From Ferdinandcohnia sp047246645 (GTDB lineage: Bacteria > Bacillota > Bacilli > Bacillales > Bacillaceae_L): a stretch of 64,000 nt of DNA. The notes under the pieces are model-generated. The model was not told the DNA's origin. It saw only the letters and a list, made by a program, of their open reading frames with translations, and did no database searches. Position numbers and translations under genes: made by a program. The stretch spans positions 62,001 through 126,000 of the forward strand of contig NZ_JBFOKR010000011.1 in NCBI RefSeq assembly GCF_047246645.1, given 5' to 3'. Below, in pieces: positions 35,802 to 44,935 of the stretch (positions are counted from its first letter, which is position 1; each line of letters opens with the position of its first letter).

Positions 35802-36868
35802 GATGGCCAGGGTTATTACAGCAATATCGGGAATATTTGCCTGTAACTAATGAAACACCAATGCTTTCCCTAAATGAAGGTAATACACCACTTGTGCCAC
35901 TTCATACAATGTCAGAACAGCTAGGTGTTGAATTATATGTAAAAGTAGAAGGAGCAAATCCAACAGGTTCTTTTAAGGATCGTGGAATGGTTATGGCTGT
36001 TGCAAAGGCTGTTGAAGATGGAAGCAAATCAATTATTTGTGCCTCAACAGGGAACACATCAGCAGCAGCTGCTGCATATGCAGCACGTGCGGGTTTACGA
36101 TGTATTATTGTTATTCCAGAAGGTAAGATTGCGATGGGTAAGCTTGCACAAGCAGTAATGTATGGAGCAGAGATTATTTCCATTGAGGGAAATTTCGATC
36201 AAGCTCTTCAAATCGTCCGAAATGTAAGTGAAAGTGCACCAATTACGTTAGTAAACTCTGTAAATCCTTATCGAATCGAAGGACAAAAGACCGCTGCTTT
36301 TGAAGTATGTGTTCAACTTGGAGGACGTGCTCCAGATGTATTAGCAATACCTGTTGGTAATGCGGGTAATATAACTGCCTACTGGAAGGGATTTAAAGAA
36401 TATAATGAAAGACATAAAACTGGTCTACCTGAGATGCGAGGTTTTGAAGCAGAGGGATCAGCAGCAATAGTCAAAAATAGGGTGATTGAAAATCCGGAAA
36501 CAATCGCGACTGCAATTCGAATTGGTAATCCGGCAAGCTGGATTGGAGCCGTAAATGCTGCCAAAGATTCAAATGGAAAAATTGATGAAGTTTCAGATGA
36601 AGAGATTCTCTATGCTTATAAAATGTTAGCAAGGAATGAAGGGGTGTTTGCTGAGCCAGGTTCATGTGCATCATTAGCTGGGGTAATCAAACAAGTAAAA
36701 AATGGTGAGATTTCTAAAGGAAGTAGAATTGTTGCAGTACTAACAGGAAATGGCTTAAAGGATCCAAATGTAGCAATTGAAGCATCTGCAATAGCACCAG
36801 TTGTACTTCCTAATGATGAAAAGAAAGTCTCTGAGCATATAAGAGGAGCAGTTCTCTATGGTGTCTGA
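35798..36868 (+). CDS. thrC: Threonine synthase
   Basis: This 356-residue PLP enzyme converts O-phosphohomoserine to threonine. The PLP lysine is K60 in NPTGSFKDRGM, and the phosphate-binding glycine loop is in PVGNAGNITAYW. The length fits the short (B. subtilis-type) threonine synthase. It overlaps hom at its start and thrB at its end, so the three proteins are made by coupled translation. Confidence 0.96.
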   Translation: MRWPGLLQQYREYLPVTNETPMLSLNEGNTPLVPLHTMSEQLGVELYVKVEGANPTGSFKDRGMVMAVAKAVEDGSKSIICASTGNTSAAAAAYAARAGLRCIIVIPEGKIAMGKLAQAVMYGAEIISIEGNFDQALQIVRNVSESAPITLVNSVNPYRIEGQKTAAFEVCVQLGGRAPDVLAIPVGNAGNITAYWKGFKEYNERHKTGLPEMRGFEAEGSAAIVKNRVIENPETIATAIRIGNPASWIGAVNAAKDSNGKIDEVSDEEILYAYKMLARNEGVFAEPGSCASLAGVIKQVKNGEISKGSRIVAVLTGNGLKDPNVAIEASAIAPVVLPNDEKKVSEHIRGAVLYGV

Positions 36869-37787
36869 TCAAATTATACAAATCAAGGTTCCAGGTAGTA
36901 CAGCAAACCTGGGACCAGGGTTTGATTCAATAGGACTTGCTGTTAACCGATATTTGACCTTAATAGCTGAACCGAGCAATGAATGGGAGTTTACCCCACT
37001 ATCTGAGGAATTAGTAAATACTCCTTCAGGAAAGGATAATTTTATCTATTTAATAGCTAACCAAGTAGCAGCAACATATGGTTGCCAACTTCCTCCATGC
37101 CGTGTAACTGTAACAAGTACGATACCATTAGCCAGGGGATTAGGTAGTAGTGCTGCAGCAATTATTGCGGCAATAGAGCTGGCAAACGAGTTGTGTCACT
37201 TGCAATTATCCGCTCAACAAAAGCTCCAGTTAGCCTGCCAGTATGAGGGACATCCAGATAATGTTGGAGCTTCCTTATTTGGAGGCTTAGTAATTGGCAG
37301 CTCTCGTGGAGATGAGGATACTGATCTTATTCAAATTGACCATATTTCCTTTGATATGGTTGTAGTAATACCAAGCTATGAGCTAAAGACGAAGGAAGCA
37401 CGAAGTGTTTTACCTTCTGAACTATCATTTAAAGAAGCCGTAAAAGCAAGTTCGATTAGTAATGTGATGGTAGCGGCATTGCTGACCAAGAATTACAATA
37501 TGATGGGAAAAATGATGGATTTAGATCTATTCCATCACCGATATCGAAAGCCACTTATTCCAGAATTTACTCAAATTCAAAAAGCAGCAAAAGAGTCAGG
37601 GGCATTTGGAGTAGCTATAAGTGGTGCTGGTCCTACGGTTATTTGTTTTACTGAGAGTGGAAGAGGGAAGTCTTTGAGATATGTCTTATCATCAGAATTT
37701 GATAAGGCAATTGTAGATGAGGTATCCATTGAAACAAAAGGCAGTAGAGTTTCATCACTGTCTCATATAAATGTAGATACAAAATAA
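36858..37787 (+). CDS. thrB: Homoserine kinase
   Basis: This 309-residue GHMP kinase phosphorylates homoserine. The N-terminal VPGSTANLGPGFDSIG, the ATP loop PLARGLGSSAAAI and the C-terminal GAFGVAISGAGPT motifs are all present. The start lies inside thrC with AAGAGGAG upstream, an 11-base overlap. It is the last gene of the threonine operon. Confidence 0.96.
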   Translation: MVSDQIIQIKVPGSTANLGPGFDSIGLAVNRYLTLIAEPSNEWEFTPLSEELVNTPSGKDNFIYLIANQVAATYGCQLPPCRVTVTSTIPLARGLGSSAAAIIAAIELANELCHLQLSAQQKLQLACQYEGHPDNVGASLFGGLVIGSSRGDEDTDLIQIDHISFDMVVVIPSYELKTKEARSVLPSELSFKEAVKASSISNVMVAALLTKNYNMMGKMMDLDLFHHRYRKPLIPEFTQIQKAAKESGAFGVAISGAGPTVICFTESGRGKSLRYVLSSEFDKAIVDEVSIETKGSRVSSLSHINVDTK

Positions 37788-37816
37788 AAAGCGAAACCAG
37801 ACTGGTTTCGCTTAAC
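37786..37816. terminator. Bidirectional terminator between thrB and yutI
   Basis: AAGCGAAACC pairs with GGTTTCGCTT. The T tract is better on the minus strand, where it would end yutI; on the plus strand the tail is TAACTT. Confidence 0.8.
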
Positions 37817-37824
37817 TTATATAA

Positions 37825-38061
37825 TTAAAATACTTGTTCTACTTCTACAACACCTGGAACTTCTTCTAAAAGAGCACGTTCAATTCCAGCTTTTAAAGTT
37901 ATAGTTGAACTTGGGCAACTACCACAAGCACCTAATAAACGTAATTTAACAATTCCGTCTTCAACATCTACTAAATCACAGTCTCCACCATCACGTAGTA
38001 AAAATGGACGAAGTTTATCTAGTACTTCTTGTACTTGTTCTTTAATATCTAATTCTGCCAT
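37825..38061 (-). CDS. yutI: NifU-like Fe-S carrier YutI
   Basis: This 78-residue NifU C-terminal-domain protein binds a cluster through a CXXC motif (C46, C49 in LGACGSCPSS), probably between two subunits, and delivers it to target proteins. The ribosome site GGAAAGGAG precedes the ATG. It complements the sufCDSUB scaffold and YutM in this window. Confidence 0.95.
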   Translation of the reverse strand: MAELDIKEQVQEVLDKLRPFLLRDGGDCDLVDVEDGIVKLRLLGACGSCPSSTITLKAGIERALLEEVPGVVEVEQVF

Positions 38062-38360
38062 TGAGATTTACTCCTTTCCTATTACCTTTAAAATTATTAT
38101 AATCTGTTTTACATAAAAAATCTATCAAAACCGAGAGAGCAAGTACTTCCAAATTTTTTGTCTTAGAGAAAGTATAAATTCCTATCCCAGATGAATAAGC
38201 TCATACGACACTGTTGTTGCCTTATAGGCTGACAATCTCGAGGATTACAATAAGCCTATCTAGATACAAAGGAAGAGATTTATACTGTTGTAGTATTTAT
38301 TTTACCAGATTTTTAGTACAATGAAAAAAGATATGATTGTTGGAGAGAAGGAGAAGAGAA

Positions 38361-38690
38361 ATGGCAAATCAAAAAGTAGAAATATGTGTGTATGGTGCAG
38401 AGGTACTTTGCCCTAGCTGTGTGAACCTCCCTTCATCGAAAGAAACATATGAATGGCTTGAAGCAGCTCTTGGTAGAAAGTTTCCTGACCAGCCTTTTGA
38501 TATTACTCATATTGATATATTTGACCCACCTAACGACGAAAATAAAAAAGAATTTGCTAAAAGGGTTATCGAAGAAGATATGTTTTATCCAGTAGTCGTG
38601 CTTGAGGGTGAAATAGTTGGTGAGGGCAGCCCAAAACTTAAAACAATTTATGCTGAGATGGAGAAATACGGATACAAAGCTGCAGAATAA
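38361..38690 (+). CDS. yuzD: YuzD family protein (DUF1462)
   Basis: This 109-residue protein has a thioredoxin-like look with a CXXC pair in GAEVLCPSCVNLPSS and a later YPVVVLEGEIVGEGSP (cis-proline region), matching the YuzD family. Function is unknown; redox or cluster-related work is plausible beside yutI. The ATG at 38361 follows GAAGGAGAAGAG. The ~300-bp divergent gap with yutI shows no other gene. Confidence 0.88.
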   Translation: MANQKVEICVYGAEVLCPSCVNLPSSKETYEWLEAALGRKFPDQPFDITHIDIFDPPNDENKKEFAKRVIEEDMFYPVVVLEGEIVGEGSPKLKTIYAEMEKYGYKAAE

Positions 38691-38696
38691 TTCCTA

Positions 38697-38738
38697 CATA
38701 ATCCCCTATAGGTGATATCTATAGGGGAATTTTTATAC
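38697..38738 (+). terminator. Terminator of yuzD
   Basis: A CCCCTATA stem pairs with TATAGGGG and is followed by an A/T stretch with TTTTTA. Confidence 0.82.
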
Positions 38739-38898
38739 ATTTAGACAAGGTATTATATGCGGAGAGTAATAATTGGCAGATAGGATTGTTTCCTAACAAA
38801 AAAATGTTTCGGCAATTTATTAACAATGAAAGAAACATATTAAATTTTACAAACACCCTTATAATTACAGTAGCCACGAAACCGGAAGGAATGAGCGT

Positions 38899-39690
38899 AT
38901 GGGATTAACAATTCAGGATGTTATAGATAAACTAATCAGTCCAATCGGAGTTATAGAAAATACGGTTGATACATTAAAGTTTGGATCACCGAATACAGAG
39001 ATTACAGGTATTGCAGTATCTTTTATACCGACAACACATGTGATAAAGCAAGCTATTGATTTAGGTGCTAATCTACTGGTTACACACGAAGGTGCATTTT
39101 TTAGCCATTGGGATAAAAATGAACTTGGCGAAAATCAAGTGTTCAATGCTAAATATAAACTTATAAATGAATCGGGAATCGGTATATTCAGGTTTCATGA
39201 TTATTTGCACAGGTATGAGCCTGATGGGATTATGATAGGATTAATTCAAGCATTAGAATGGGAGAGGTATGTTGAAGAAAACCTACCAGCTGCAACAATT
39301 GTTTCTATCCCAACAATGACTGTTGAGGAGGTTGCGGGCCATGTGAAGGATAAATTAAAAATTGATTTTATTAGAGCTATGGGTAATTTATCATCTCCAT
39401 GCAATCGCATTGGGTTATTGGCTGGCTATAGAGGCGGCGGTCCAGTAACGATTCCCCTGTTTGAAAAGTACAATCTGGATCTCGTTTTATACGGTGAGGG
39501 ACCAGAATGGGAAACACCTGAATATGTTAGAGATGCTATCCAACAGGATAAGAAAAAAGCTTTACTTGTTTTAGGACATGCAGAAAGTGAAGAGCCTGGA
39601 ATGAAATATCTATCTGAGTTAATGAGAGGCTGGTTTCCATCAATTCCAGTTCACTTTATTGCTGAGAAGCCACTTTTCACGTCAATATAA
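38899..39690 (+). CDS. Nif3-like dinuclear metal centre protein (DUF34)
   Basis: This 263-residue protein belongs to the Nif3/YqfO superfamily. Metal-ligand segments are visible: GANLLVTHEGAFF, RFHDYLHRYEPDG, and the C-terminal VLGHAESEEPGMKYLSE. It is shorter than YqfO, lacking its inserted PII-like domain. Function is unsettled; GTP cyclohydrolase I type 2 annotation of the family is doubtful. The ATG follows CCGGAAGGAATG at 9 nt. It is not part of the B. subtilis yut order, so it may be an addition. Confidence 0.85.
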   Translation: MGLTIQDVIDKLISPIGVIENTVDTLKFGSPNTEITGIAVSFIPTTHVIKQAIDLGANLLVTHEGAFFSHWDKNELGENQVFNAKYKLINESGIGIFRFHDYLHRYEPDGIMIGLIQALEWERYVEENLPAATIVSIPTMTVEEVAGHVKDKLKIDFIRAMGNLSSPCNRIGLLAGYRGGGPVTIPLFEKYNLDLVLYGEGPEWETPEYVRDAIQQDKKKALLVLGHAESEEPGMKYLSELMRGWFPSIPVHFIAEKPLFTSI

Positions 39691-39694
39691 GTAG

Positions 39695-39730
39695 AAAAAA
39701 GCCCGTTTTTCCAAAAATGGGCTTTTCCTA
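39695..39730 (+). terminator. Terminator of the Nif3-like gene
   Basis: A long stem (AAAAGCCC... with ...GGGCTTTT, extended by A-T pairs) ends in TTTTCC. Confidence 0.85.
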
Positions 39731-39818
39731 TTGAGCGTTAAGGTTGTCCCTTTGAAACTTGTTAAAACGTGTAACGACTAACTTTATGAAAGCAAAAAAA
39801 ATAAACGGGGGACATCTT

Positions 39819-40469
39819 ATGAAAAAGCTTATTGCTGCCCTTATGGGTATATTGCTATTTGGTGTTAGCATCTTTGGTATCCAAAAGGCAAATGCATTTT
39901 CTACTATTACTGTAAAAAAGGGAGATACACTTTATTCTATAGCACGAAATTATGATATGTCAGTTGAAGATGTTAAGCTTGCAAATCATCTTACATCAAA
40001 TACTATATACGTAGGGAAAACCTTAAAAGTAACGGATCCAAATGAATTTGTCATCAGAAAAGGAGATACACTCTATTCCTTAGCAAAGACTCATAAAACA
40101 ACGATACAAAAGCTTAAAGAAATAAATCAGTTAAAATCAGATTTGATCCGTATTGGTCAAATCTTGAAGGTGAACAATGATAAATATGTAACAGTTAAAA
40201 AAGGAGATACTTTGTATAGCCTTTCTAAAAAACACTTCATATCTGTGCAAGAGTTAAAAGAAATGAACAAGTTAAAAAGTAATTTAATTTATCCTGGTCA
40301 AATCCTAGTCATAACTTCAGCGGATTTCGTAACGGTGACTGTTAAAAAAGGAGACACACTATATAGCTTGGCAAAGTTGCATAATACAACTGTTTCAGAA
40401 CTTAAACAAATAAATAATTTAAAGAACAACACTATATTTATTGGTCAAAAATTAAAAGTAAAGAAATAA
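39819..40469 (+). CDS. Secreted protein made of four LysM domains
   Basis: This 216-residue protein has a signal peptide (~residues 1-26, QKANA before the cut) and then four LysM peptidoglycan-binding domains at about 29-71, 77-118, 124-165 and 172-214, each starting with a KKGDTLYS- or RKGDTLYS-type motif. No catalytic domain follows: the gene stops right after the fourth repeat at a terminator. It may be a wall-bound structural or spore-associated protein, or a hydrolase that lost its enzyme part. The ATG at 39819 has CGGGGGAC upstream. Confidence 0.9.
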   Translation: MKKLIAALMGILLFGVSIFGIQKANAFSTITVKKGDTLYSIARNYDMSVEDVKLANHLTSNTIYVGKTLKVTDPNEFVIRKGDTLYSLAKTHKTTIQKLKEINQLKSDLIRIGQILKVNNDKYVTVKKGDTLYSLSKKHFISVQELKEMNKLKSNLIYPGQILVITSADFVTVTVKKGDTLYSLAKLHNTTVSELKQINNLKNNTIFIGQKLKVKK

Positions 40470-40503
40470 GAATGAACCCTACTCAAAGAAGTAGGGTTCA
40501 TGT
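40470..40503. terminator. Bidirectional terminator between the LysM gene and yutJ
   Basis: A perfect 12-bp stem (ATGAACCCTACT with AGTAGGGTTCAT) separates the two convergent genes. T runs are short. Confidence 0.75.
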
Positions 40504-41571
40504 TTATCCATTATGGTATTTGTACATCCACAAGACACCTGATTTTAATAATCGTGGCACTCGACCTGTTATTGGGCGCTCAGCAACAAGTCCAAAACCA
40601 TGCTTCTTACCTAAGGAACCGAGAATTCCTTTTAACTTAATTTGTGGAAATTCACTTGGAGGAGCTTCACCATTCCAGCGTTTTAAAAGAACCTGAACAA
40701 TTTGTTCTGCCTGTCCCTCAGCAAGCTGTGCGCTTGGGGCATGCGGAAGGCTTGCACAATCTCCTACTACATATACATTCTCGTCATTAGGAAGATTATG
40801 TTGTTTGGTGAGTACAACACGTCCACTTGTATCTTTTTCAACATCCATATCTCTTACAACCTTATTTGGTTGAATTCCCGCTGTCCATACAATAACCTCA
40901 CAAGAAATAGGTTGGTCATTGTTATACAATACATTTTCTTCGACTTTAGTAATATTAGCATTGTTAATAATTTCAACATTATTTCTTTGAAACCAATTTT
41001 CTACATAAGTGCTTAGTCTCTCAGGGAATGCTGATAAAATATGATTACCACGGTCAAAGAGTTTAATTTGTAAGTCTGGGCGACTTTCATATAATTCGCT
41101 TGCTAATTCTACACCACTTAGTCCTGCACCAACAATAGCTACTGTTGCCTCAGCAGGTAAATTATTAAGCTTCTGGTAAGTTTGTCTAGAACTATCAATT
41201 GATTGGATCCCATATGTGAATTCTTTTGCTCCGGGCACATTATGATATTTATCTTCACAACCTAATCCAATAATTAAGTCATCATACTGTACTGGGTCTT
41301 GGTCGTTCAGGTATACTAGTTTAGCATCCATATCAATGCTACTAACTTCACCATATTTTACTTGCAAACGAGGGTGTTCTGGAAATGTTACACGTATGTG
41401 CTGATCTGATATAGTTCCTGCAGCAAGTGCATAAAACTCAGTCTTAAGACAATGGTAAGGTACTCGATCAATTAAGGTGATTTGGATATTTTCTGGGAGA
41501 GAGTTCGGTAAAAGACGCTGCAATATGCGCATGCCTCCATATCCTCCACCAAGTATTACAAGATTCTTCAT
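40504..41571 (-). CDS. yutJ: Type II NADH dehydrogenase-like flavoprotein YutJ
   Basis: This 355-residue pyridine nucleotide-disulfide oxidoreductase of the NDH-2 type has an FAD Rossmann motif at the N-terminus (VILGGGYGGMRI), an NADH motif (VAIVGAGLSGVELA) and the C-terminal FAD contact VYVVGDCASLP. It is shorter than YumB and ends without the usual amphipathic C-terminal anchor, so membrane association is uncertain. AAGGGGAAA precedes the ATG. Confidence 0.9.
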   Translation of the reverse strand: MKNLVILGGGYGGMRILQRLLPNSLPENIQITLIDRVPYHCLKTEFYALAAGTISDQHIRVTFPEHPRLQVKYGEVSSIDMDAKLVYLNDQDPVQYDDLIIGLGCEDKYHNVPGAKEFTYGIQSIDSSRQTYQKLNNLPAEATVAIVGAGLSGVELASELYESRPDLQIKLFDRGNHILSAFPERLSTYVENWFQRNNVEIINNANITKVEENVLYNNDQPISCEVIVWTAGIQPNKVVRDMDVEKDTSGRVVLTKQHNLPNDENVYVVGDCASLPHAPSAQLAEGQAEQIVQVLLKRWNGEAPPSEFPQIKLKGILGSLGKKHGFGLVAERPITGRVPRLLKSGVLWMYKYHNG

Positions 41572-41810
41572 GCTGATTTCCCCTTTTTGTTCCTCTCATT
41601 CGGTACACTTTTTGTTTAAATAGCCTATATTTTGTTAAATACTGTCAATAGTTTTCCGAAAGCCTTTTCAAAGACACTAAAAGTATAGCGAAATTGTGAC
41701 AAAATAACAACAATAATTCCTGTAAAACTGTAAATTTTCAAAGTAAATACACTTTGACTATAATAAAAAAAGAGAGTAGGATAAGTATTTAGTAGTGAGG
41801 TGAGAAACCA

Positions 41811-42047
41811 GTGAATCCAATAATAGAATTTTGTATTAGTAACTTAGCAAGTGGATCACAAGAGGCACGTGCAATACTCGAAAAGGATCCGAATTTTGAT
41901 ATTGTTGAATATGGCTGCTTAAGCTACTGTGGGAAATGCTATCAAACGTTATTTGCACTTTTAAATGGAGAGGTAGTAACTGGTGAAACACCAGAAGCGT
42001 TAGTTGAGAATATTTACGCATACCTAGAAGAGAATCCAATGTTTTAA
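41811..42047 (+). CDS. yuzB: YuzB family protein (DUF1450)
   Basis: This 78-residue protein has three cysteines arranged C..CGKC (FCISNLASG, YGCLSYCGKCYQT), matching the YuzB/UPF0349 family. Function is unknown; the cysteines suggest metal or redox binding. The GTG at 41811 follows GTGAGGTGAG. It stands alone with its own terminator. Confidence 0.9.
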   Translation: MNPIIEFCISNLASGSQEARAILEKDPNFDIVEYGCLSYCGKCYQTLFALLNGEVVTGETPEALVENIYAYLEENPMF

Positions 42048-42061
42048 TAGATAAAGTGTAT

Positions 42062-42096
42062 CAAGTAGTGTAGGAAACTAGCACTGCTTTTTTGTT
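42062..42096 (+). terminator. Terminator of yuzB
   Basis: AGTAGTGTAG pairs with CTAGCACTGCT, with one bulge and one wobble, followed by TTTTTTG. Confidence 0.8.
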
Positions 42097-42156
42097 TATC
42101 ATATGGAGAAATACATAACCATATTTACTTACCCGCATAACAATAATAAAAAAAGA

Positions 42157-42187
42157 AAACCCTCCATTACTAAGTAACGAAGAGTTT
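42157..42187. terminator. Additional hairpin upstream of dapF
   Basis: A 14-bp stem (AAACCCTCCATTAC with GTAACGAAGAGTTT, several G-U pairs) has a strong T tract only on the minus strand. It may stop antisense transcription or be a repeat remnant. Confidence 0.45.
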
Positions 42188-42214
42188 CTTTATAAAAACG
42201 GGGGATAATTTTCA

Positions 42215-42243
42215 TTGTGTTCAAAAAAATATCATTTTATACT
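42215..42243 (+). promoter_or_regulatory. Promoter of dapF
   Basis: TTGTGT (42215-42220) and TATACT (42238-42243) are 17 bp apart, 30 bp before dapF. Confidence 0.6.
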
Positions 42244-42272
42244 AGGGAAAAATAAAAAATTTGGAGGTACCT

Positions 42273-43127
42273 ATGAACTCATTTTCCTTTACCAAAATGC
42301 ACGGACTAGGAAATAACTATATTTATGTTAATTTATTCGAAGAAACAATTGAAGAAAGGTTTCTTTCTGACCTCGCAATAAAAGTGTCTAATGTCAACAC
42401 TGGTATTGGTTCAGATGGTATGATCCTAATTTGTCCTTCTGAAATTGCACCAGTAAAAATGAGGATTTTTAATAATGATGGCTCAGAAGGAAAAAACTGC
42501 GGAAATGGTCTTCGATGTGTTGCAAAGTACGCATATGAGCATAAACTAGTAGAAGATAAGAGATTTCAGATTGAAACTCTTTCAGGAATTGTAGACGCAG
42601 AGGTACATGAACTAGATGGTGTTGTGAACAATGTGACTGTCAATATGGGGAAGCCTCGCCTAAAGCGAAGTGAAATTCCAATGACAGGAGAGGAAATCGA
42701 TAAGGTTATAGAAGAGACATTCGTAGCGGGTGGGAATAAGCTTTCTTTAACAGGTGTATCTATGGGGAATCCTCATGCAGTATTCTTTGTTGAAGACATT
42801 GAACAAGCACCAGTAACAACACTAGGCCCAATTATTGAAAAAGATACGCGTTTTCCAGAGGGAATTAATGTGGAATTTGTAGAGGTTGTCTCAAATCATG
42901 AACTTCATTTCCGTGTATGGGAGAGAGGCTCAGGAGTCACTCAAGCTTGTGGAACAGGTGCATGTGCGGCTGTAGTAGCAGCAGTGTTAAACGGCAAAAC
43001 AGAGAAGAACAAAGAGACAGTTGTGCATTTGGCTGGTGGAGATTTATATATCACCTGGACGTTAACTGGTGATGTTCTCATGACGGGACCAGCTGAGGTC
43101 GTATGTGATGGAAGATTTTATTACTAA
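42273..43127 (+). CDS. dapF: Diaminopimelate epimerase
   Basis: This 284-residue enzyme interconverts LL- and meso-diaminopimelate for lysine and peptidoglycan synthesis. The two catalytic cysteines are C76 in GKNCGNGLRC and C226 in TQACGTGAC, with KMHGLGNNYIYV at the start. The ATG at 42273 is set by TTGGAGGT; a TTG at 42261 overlaps that site. It stands alone here and precedes yutM. Confidence 0.96.
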   Translation: MNSFSFTKMHGLGNNYIYVNLFEETIEERFLSDLAIKVSNVNTGIGSDGMILICPSEIAPVKMRIFNNDGSEGKNCGNGLRCVAKYAYEHKLVEDKRFQIETLSGIVDAEVHELDGVVNNVTVNMGKPRLKRSEIPMTGEEIDKVIEETFVAGGNKLSLTGVSMGNPHAVFFVEDIEQAPVTTLGPIIEKDTRFPEGINVEFVEVVSNHELHFRVWERGSGVTQACGTGACAAVVAAVLNGKTEKNKETVVHLAGGDLYITWTLTGDVLMTGPAEVVCDGRFYY

Positions 43128-43202
43128 GCGCTATATTTGTAACTGAGAATAATAGATATTATACTTATAGTAATAAGCTAAATGAGATAAGGAGGTTAAA
43201 AA

Positions 43203-43568
43203 ATGACTGAACAAGTTATTTCAATTTCAGAAGCAGCTGCTTTTCAGATAAAAGATATGATGAAAGATAGCGGAGAAGAAGGCTCCTTTTTACGTGTAGC
43301 TGTTAAAGGTGGCGGATGCAGCGGGCTATCATATGGAATGGGGTTTGAACAGGAAATCAACGAAGAGGACCAGCAAGATGAACAGCATGGTATTCAAATC
43401 CTTATTAAGAAAGAAGACGCTCCAATCCTTAAGGGAGTCAAAATTGATTTTAAACAATCTTTAATGGGCGGCGGTTTCACCATTGACAATCCAAATGCGA
43501 TAGCATCATGTGGATGTGGATCTTCATTCCGTACTGCAAAAGTAGCAGGGACTCCGGAAGAATGCTAA
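43203..43568 (+). CDS. yutM: A-type Fe-S carrier YutM (IscA/SufA/ErpA family)
   Basis: This 121-residue HesB-family protein has the three conserved cysteines: C39 in GGGCSGLSYGM, and C103 and C105 in ASCGCGSSF. Such proteins carry clusters from the scaffold to apoproteins such as lipoyl synthase. An AAGGAGG site precedes the ATG. It shares a bidirectional terminator with yumC. Confidence 0.95.
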   Translation: MTEQVISISEAAAFQIKDMMKDSGEEGSFLRVAVKGGGCSGLSYGMGFEQEINEEDQQDEQHGIQILIKKEDAPILKGVKIDFKQSLMGGGFTIDNPNAIASCGCGSSFRTAKVAGTPEEC

Positions 43569-43569
43569 A

Positions 43570-43606
43570 TAAAAAGAAGTTGGGGAATCCCAACTTCTTT
43601 TTTAAT
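43570..43606. terminator. Bidirectional terminator between yutM and yumC
   Basis: AAGAAGTTGGG pairs with CCCAACTTCTT, with A and T tracts on the two sides. Confidence 0.92.
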
Positions 43607-43608
43607 AT

Positions 43609-44601
43609 TTAAAACATACTTGAACTATGCATTGGTTGTGTTTTTGCTTTTGGATCAATGTATGACTTCGCATTGTTAACTGCAGTTGGTGCTTCGCCAA
43701 AACCGCTAGCTATAAGTTTTACCTTACCGTCATATGTACAAATATCACCGGCTGAATAAATACCTAAAATATTCGTTTCCATTTTTGAGTTAACAACAAT
43801 AGAGTTTTTCTCTATTTCTAAGCCCCATTCTTTAATTGGACCTAATGAAGAAACAAAGCCATAGTTTACAATTAATGCATCAATATCAATTGTTTCCTTG
43901 CGGTCACCCTTAACTTCCTCAAGGACAACTTGCTTAATTTCATTATCGTCTCCAACAAGTTCTACTGGAACGAAAGGTGTTTTTACTTCGACTTTTGAAT
44001 TGATAAGGTTTTCAACACTATGCTCGTGGGCGCGGAATTTATCACGACGATGAACAAGCATTACCTTTTCAGCAATAGGCTCTAGCATAAGTGCCCAGTC
44101 AACTGCAGAATCCCCACCACCAAGCACCATTACTTTTTTACCTGCAAAGTGGTTAAGATCATTAATAAAATAGTGTAGGTTTTTACCTTCATATTTTGAA
44201 GCTTCTTCAAGATCGACTCTTCTAGGTTGGAAAGCGCCATTACCAGCAGTAATAATGACCGTTTTTGTATAATGTATTTCACTATTGGTTGTTAGTTTAA
44301 ATGAACCATCTTCTTGTTTTTCTACCTTTTCAACCGCTTGTTCAAGACAAATGGTTTGTTCGAACTTCGACATTTGTTCTTTTAAGTTATCTATTAATTC
44401 TTGAGCTCTTATTTTAGGAAAGCCTGCGACATCATATATGTATTTTTCAGGATAAAGCGCTGATAATTGCCCGCCTAATTGTGGAAGACTCTCGATGATC
44501 TTTACACTAGCTTGTCTCATGCCCCCGTAAAAAGCAGTAAACAATCCAACAGGGCCTCCACCAATAACGGTAATATCATATAATTTTTGATCTTCTTTCA
44601 C
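43609..44601 (-). CDS. yumC: Ferredoxin-NADP reductase YumC (thioredoxin-reductase-like type)
   Basis: This 330-residue flavoenzyme resembles thioredoxin reductase but lacks its CXXC active site, the hallmark of the Bacillus/Chlorobium-type ferredoxin-NADP reductases. FAD motif VIGGGPVGLFTAFYG, NADPH motif VLGGGDSAVDWAL and the final GDICTYDGKVKLIASGFGEA segment are present. The GTG at 44601 has a GGGGGG ribosome site. It is divergent from yumB across a 420-bp gap. Confidence 0.95.
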   Translation of the reverse strand: MKEDQKLYDITVIGGGPVGLFTAFYGGMRQASVKIIESLPQLGGQLSALYPEKYIYDVAGFPKIRAQELIDNLKEQMSKFEQTICLEQAVEKVEKQEDGSFKLTTNSEIHYTKTVIITAGNGAFQPRRVDLEEASKYEGKNLHYFINDLNHFAGKKVMVLGGGDSAVDWALMLEPIAEKVMLVHRRDKFRAHEHSVENLINSKVEVKTPFVPVELVGDDNEIKQVVLEEVKGDRKETIDIDALIVNYGFVSSLGPIKEWGLEIEKNSIVVNSKMETNILGIYSAGDICTYDGKVKLIASGFGEAPTAVNNAKSYIDPKAKTQPMHSSSMF

Positions 44602-44887
44602 TTAAAATCCCCCCATGAATGTCAATTATATATGAAACAAATTTTCTCTTCTTATAGTAACATAAAAACAAAATAATATCTCAATCATATACATGAAAGT
44701 ATGGTAAATGTGGCAAATATTAGAACAAACCAGAATGGTAATATGAAATATTTGTTACACCTTTTAAAAATGGTTGTTTTTCTAATATTCTTAAGGTTTG
44801 AAAAGTATGTTAAACACTTGAAAAATCAGTATAAAAGGACTAAGATGTTATGTAGGTATCAAATAGCAATTTTCTATGACAAAAACA

Positions 44888-44935
44888 GTACAATTAATTG
44901 TACAACTATGATATCTTACGTGAAGGATATCACAA
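44888..44935. promoter_or_regulatory. Palindrome and Rex-like site upstream of yumB
   Basis: A perfect 16-bp palindrome (GTACAATTAATTGTAC, 44888-44903) is followed by a TATGAT (44907-44912) that could be a -10 box. ACGTGAAGGATATCACAA (44918-44935) agrees at 13 of 18 positions with the Rex consensus TTGTGAAATATTTCACAA as I recall it. The remainder of the yumC-yumB gap is AT-rich without a gene. Confidence 0.4.
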
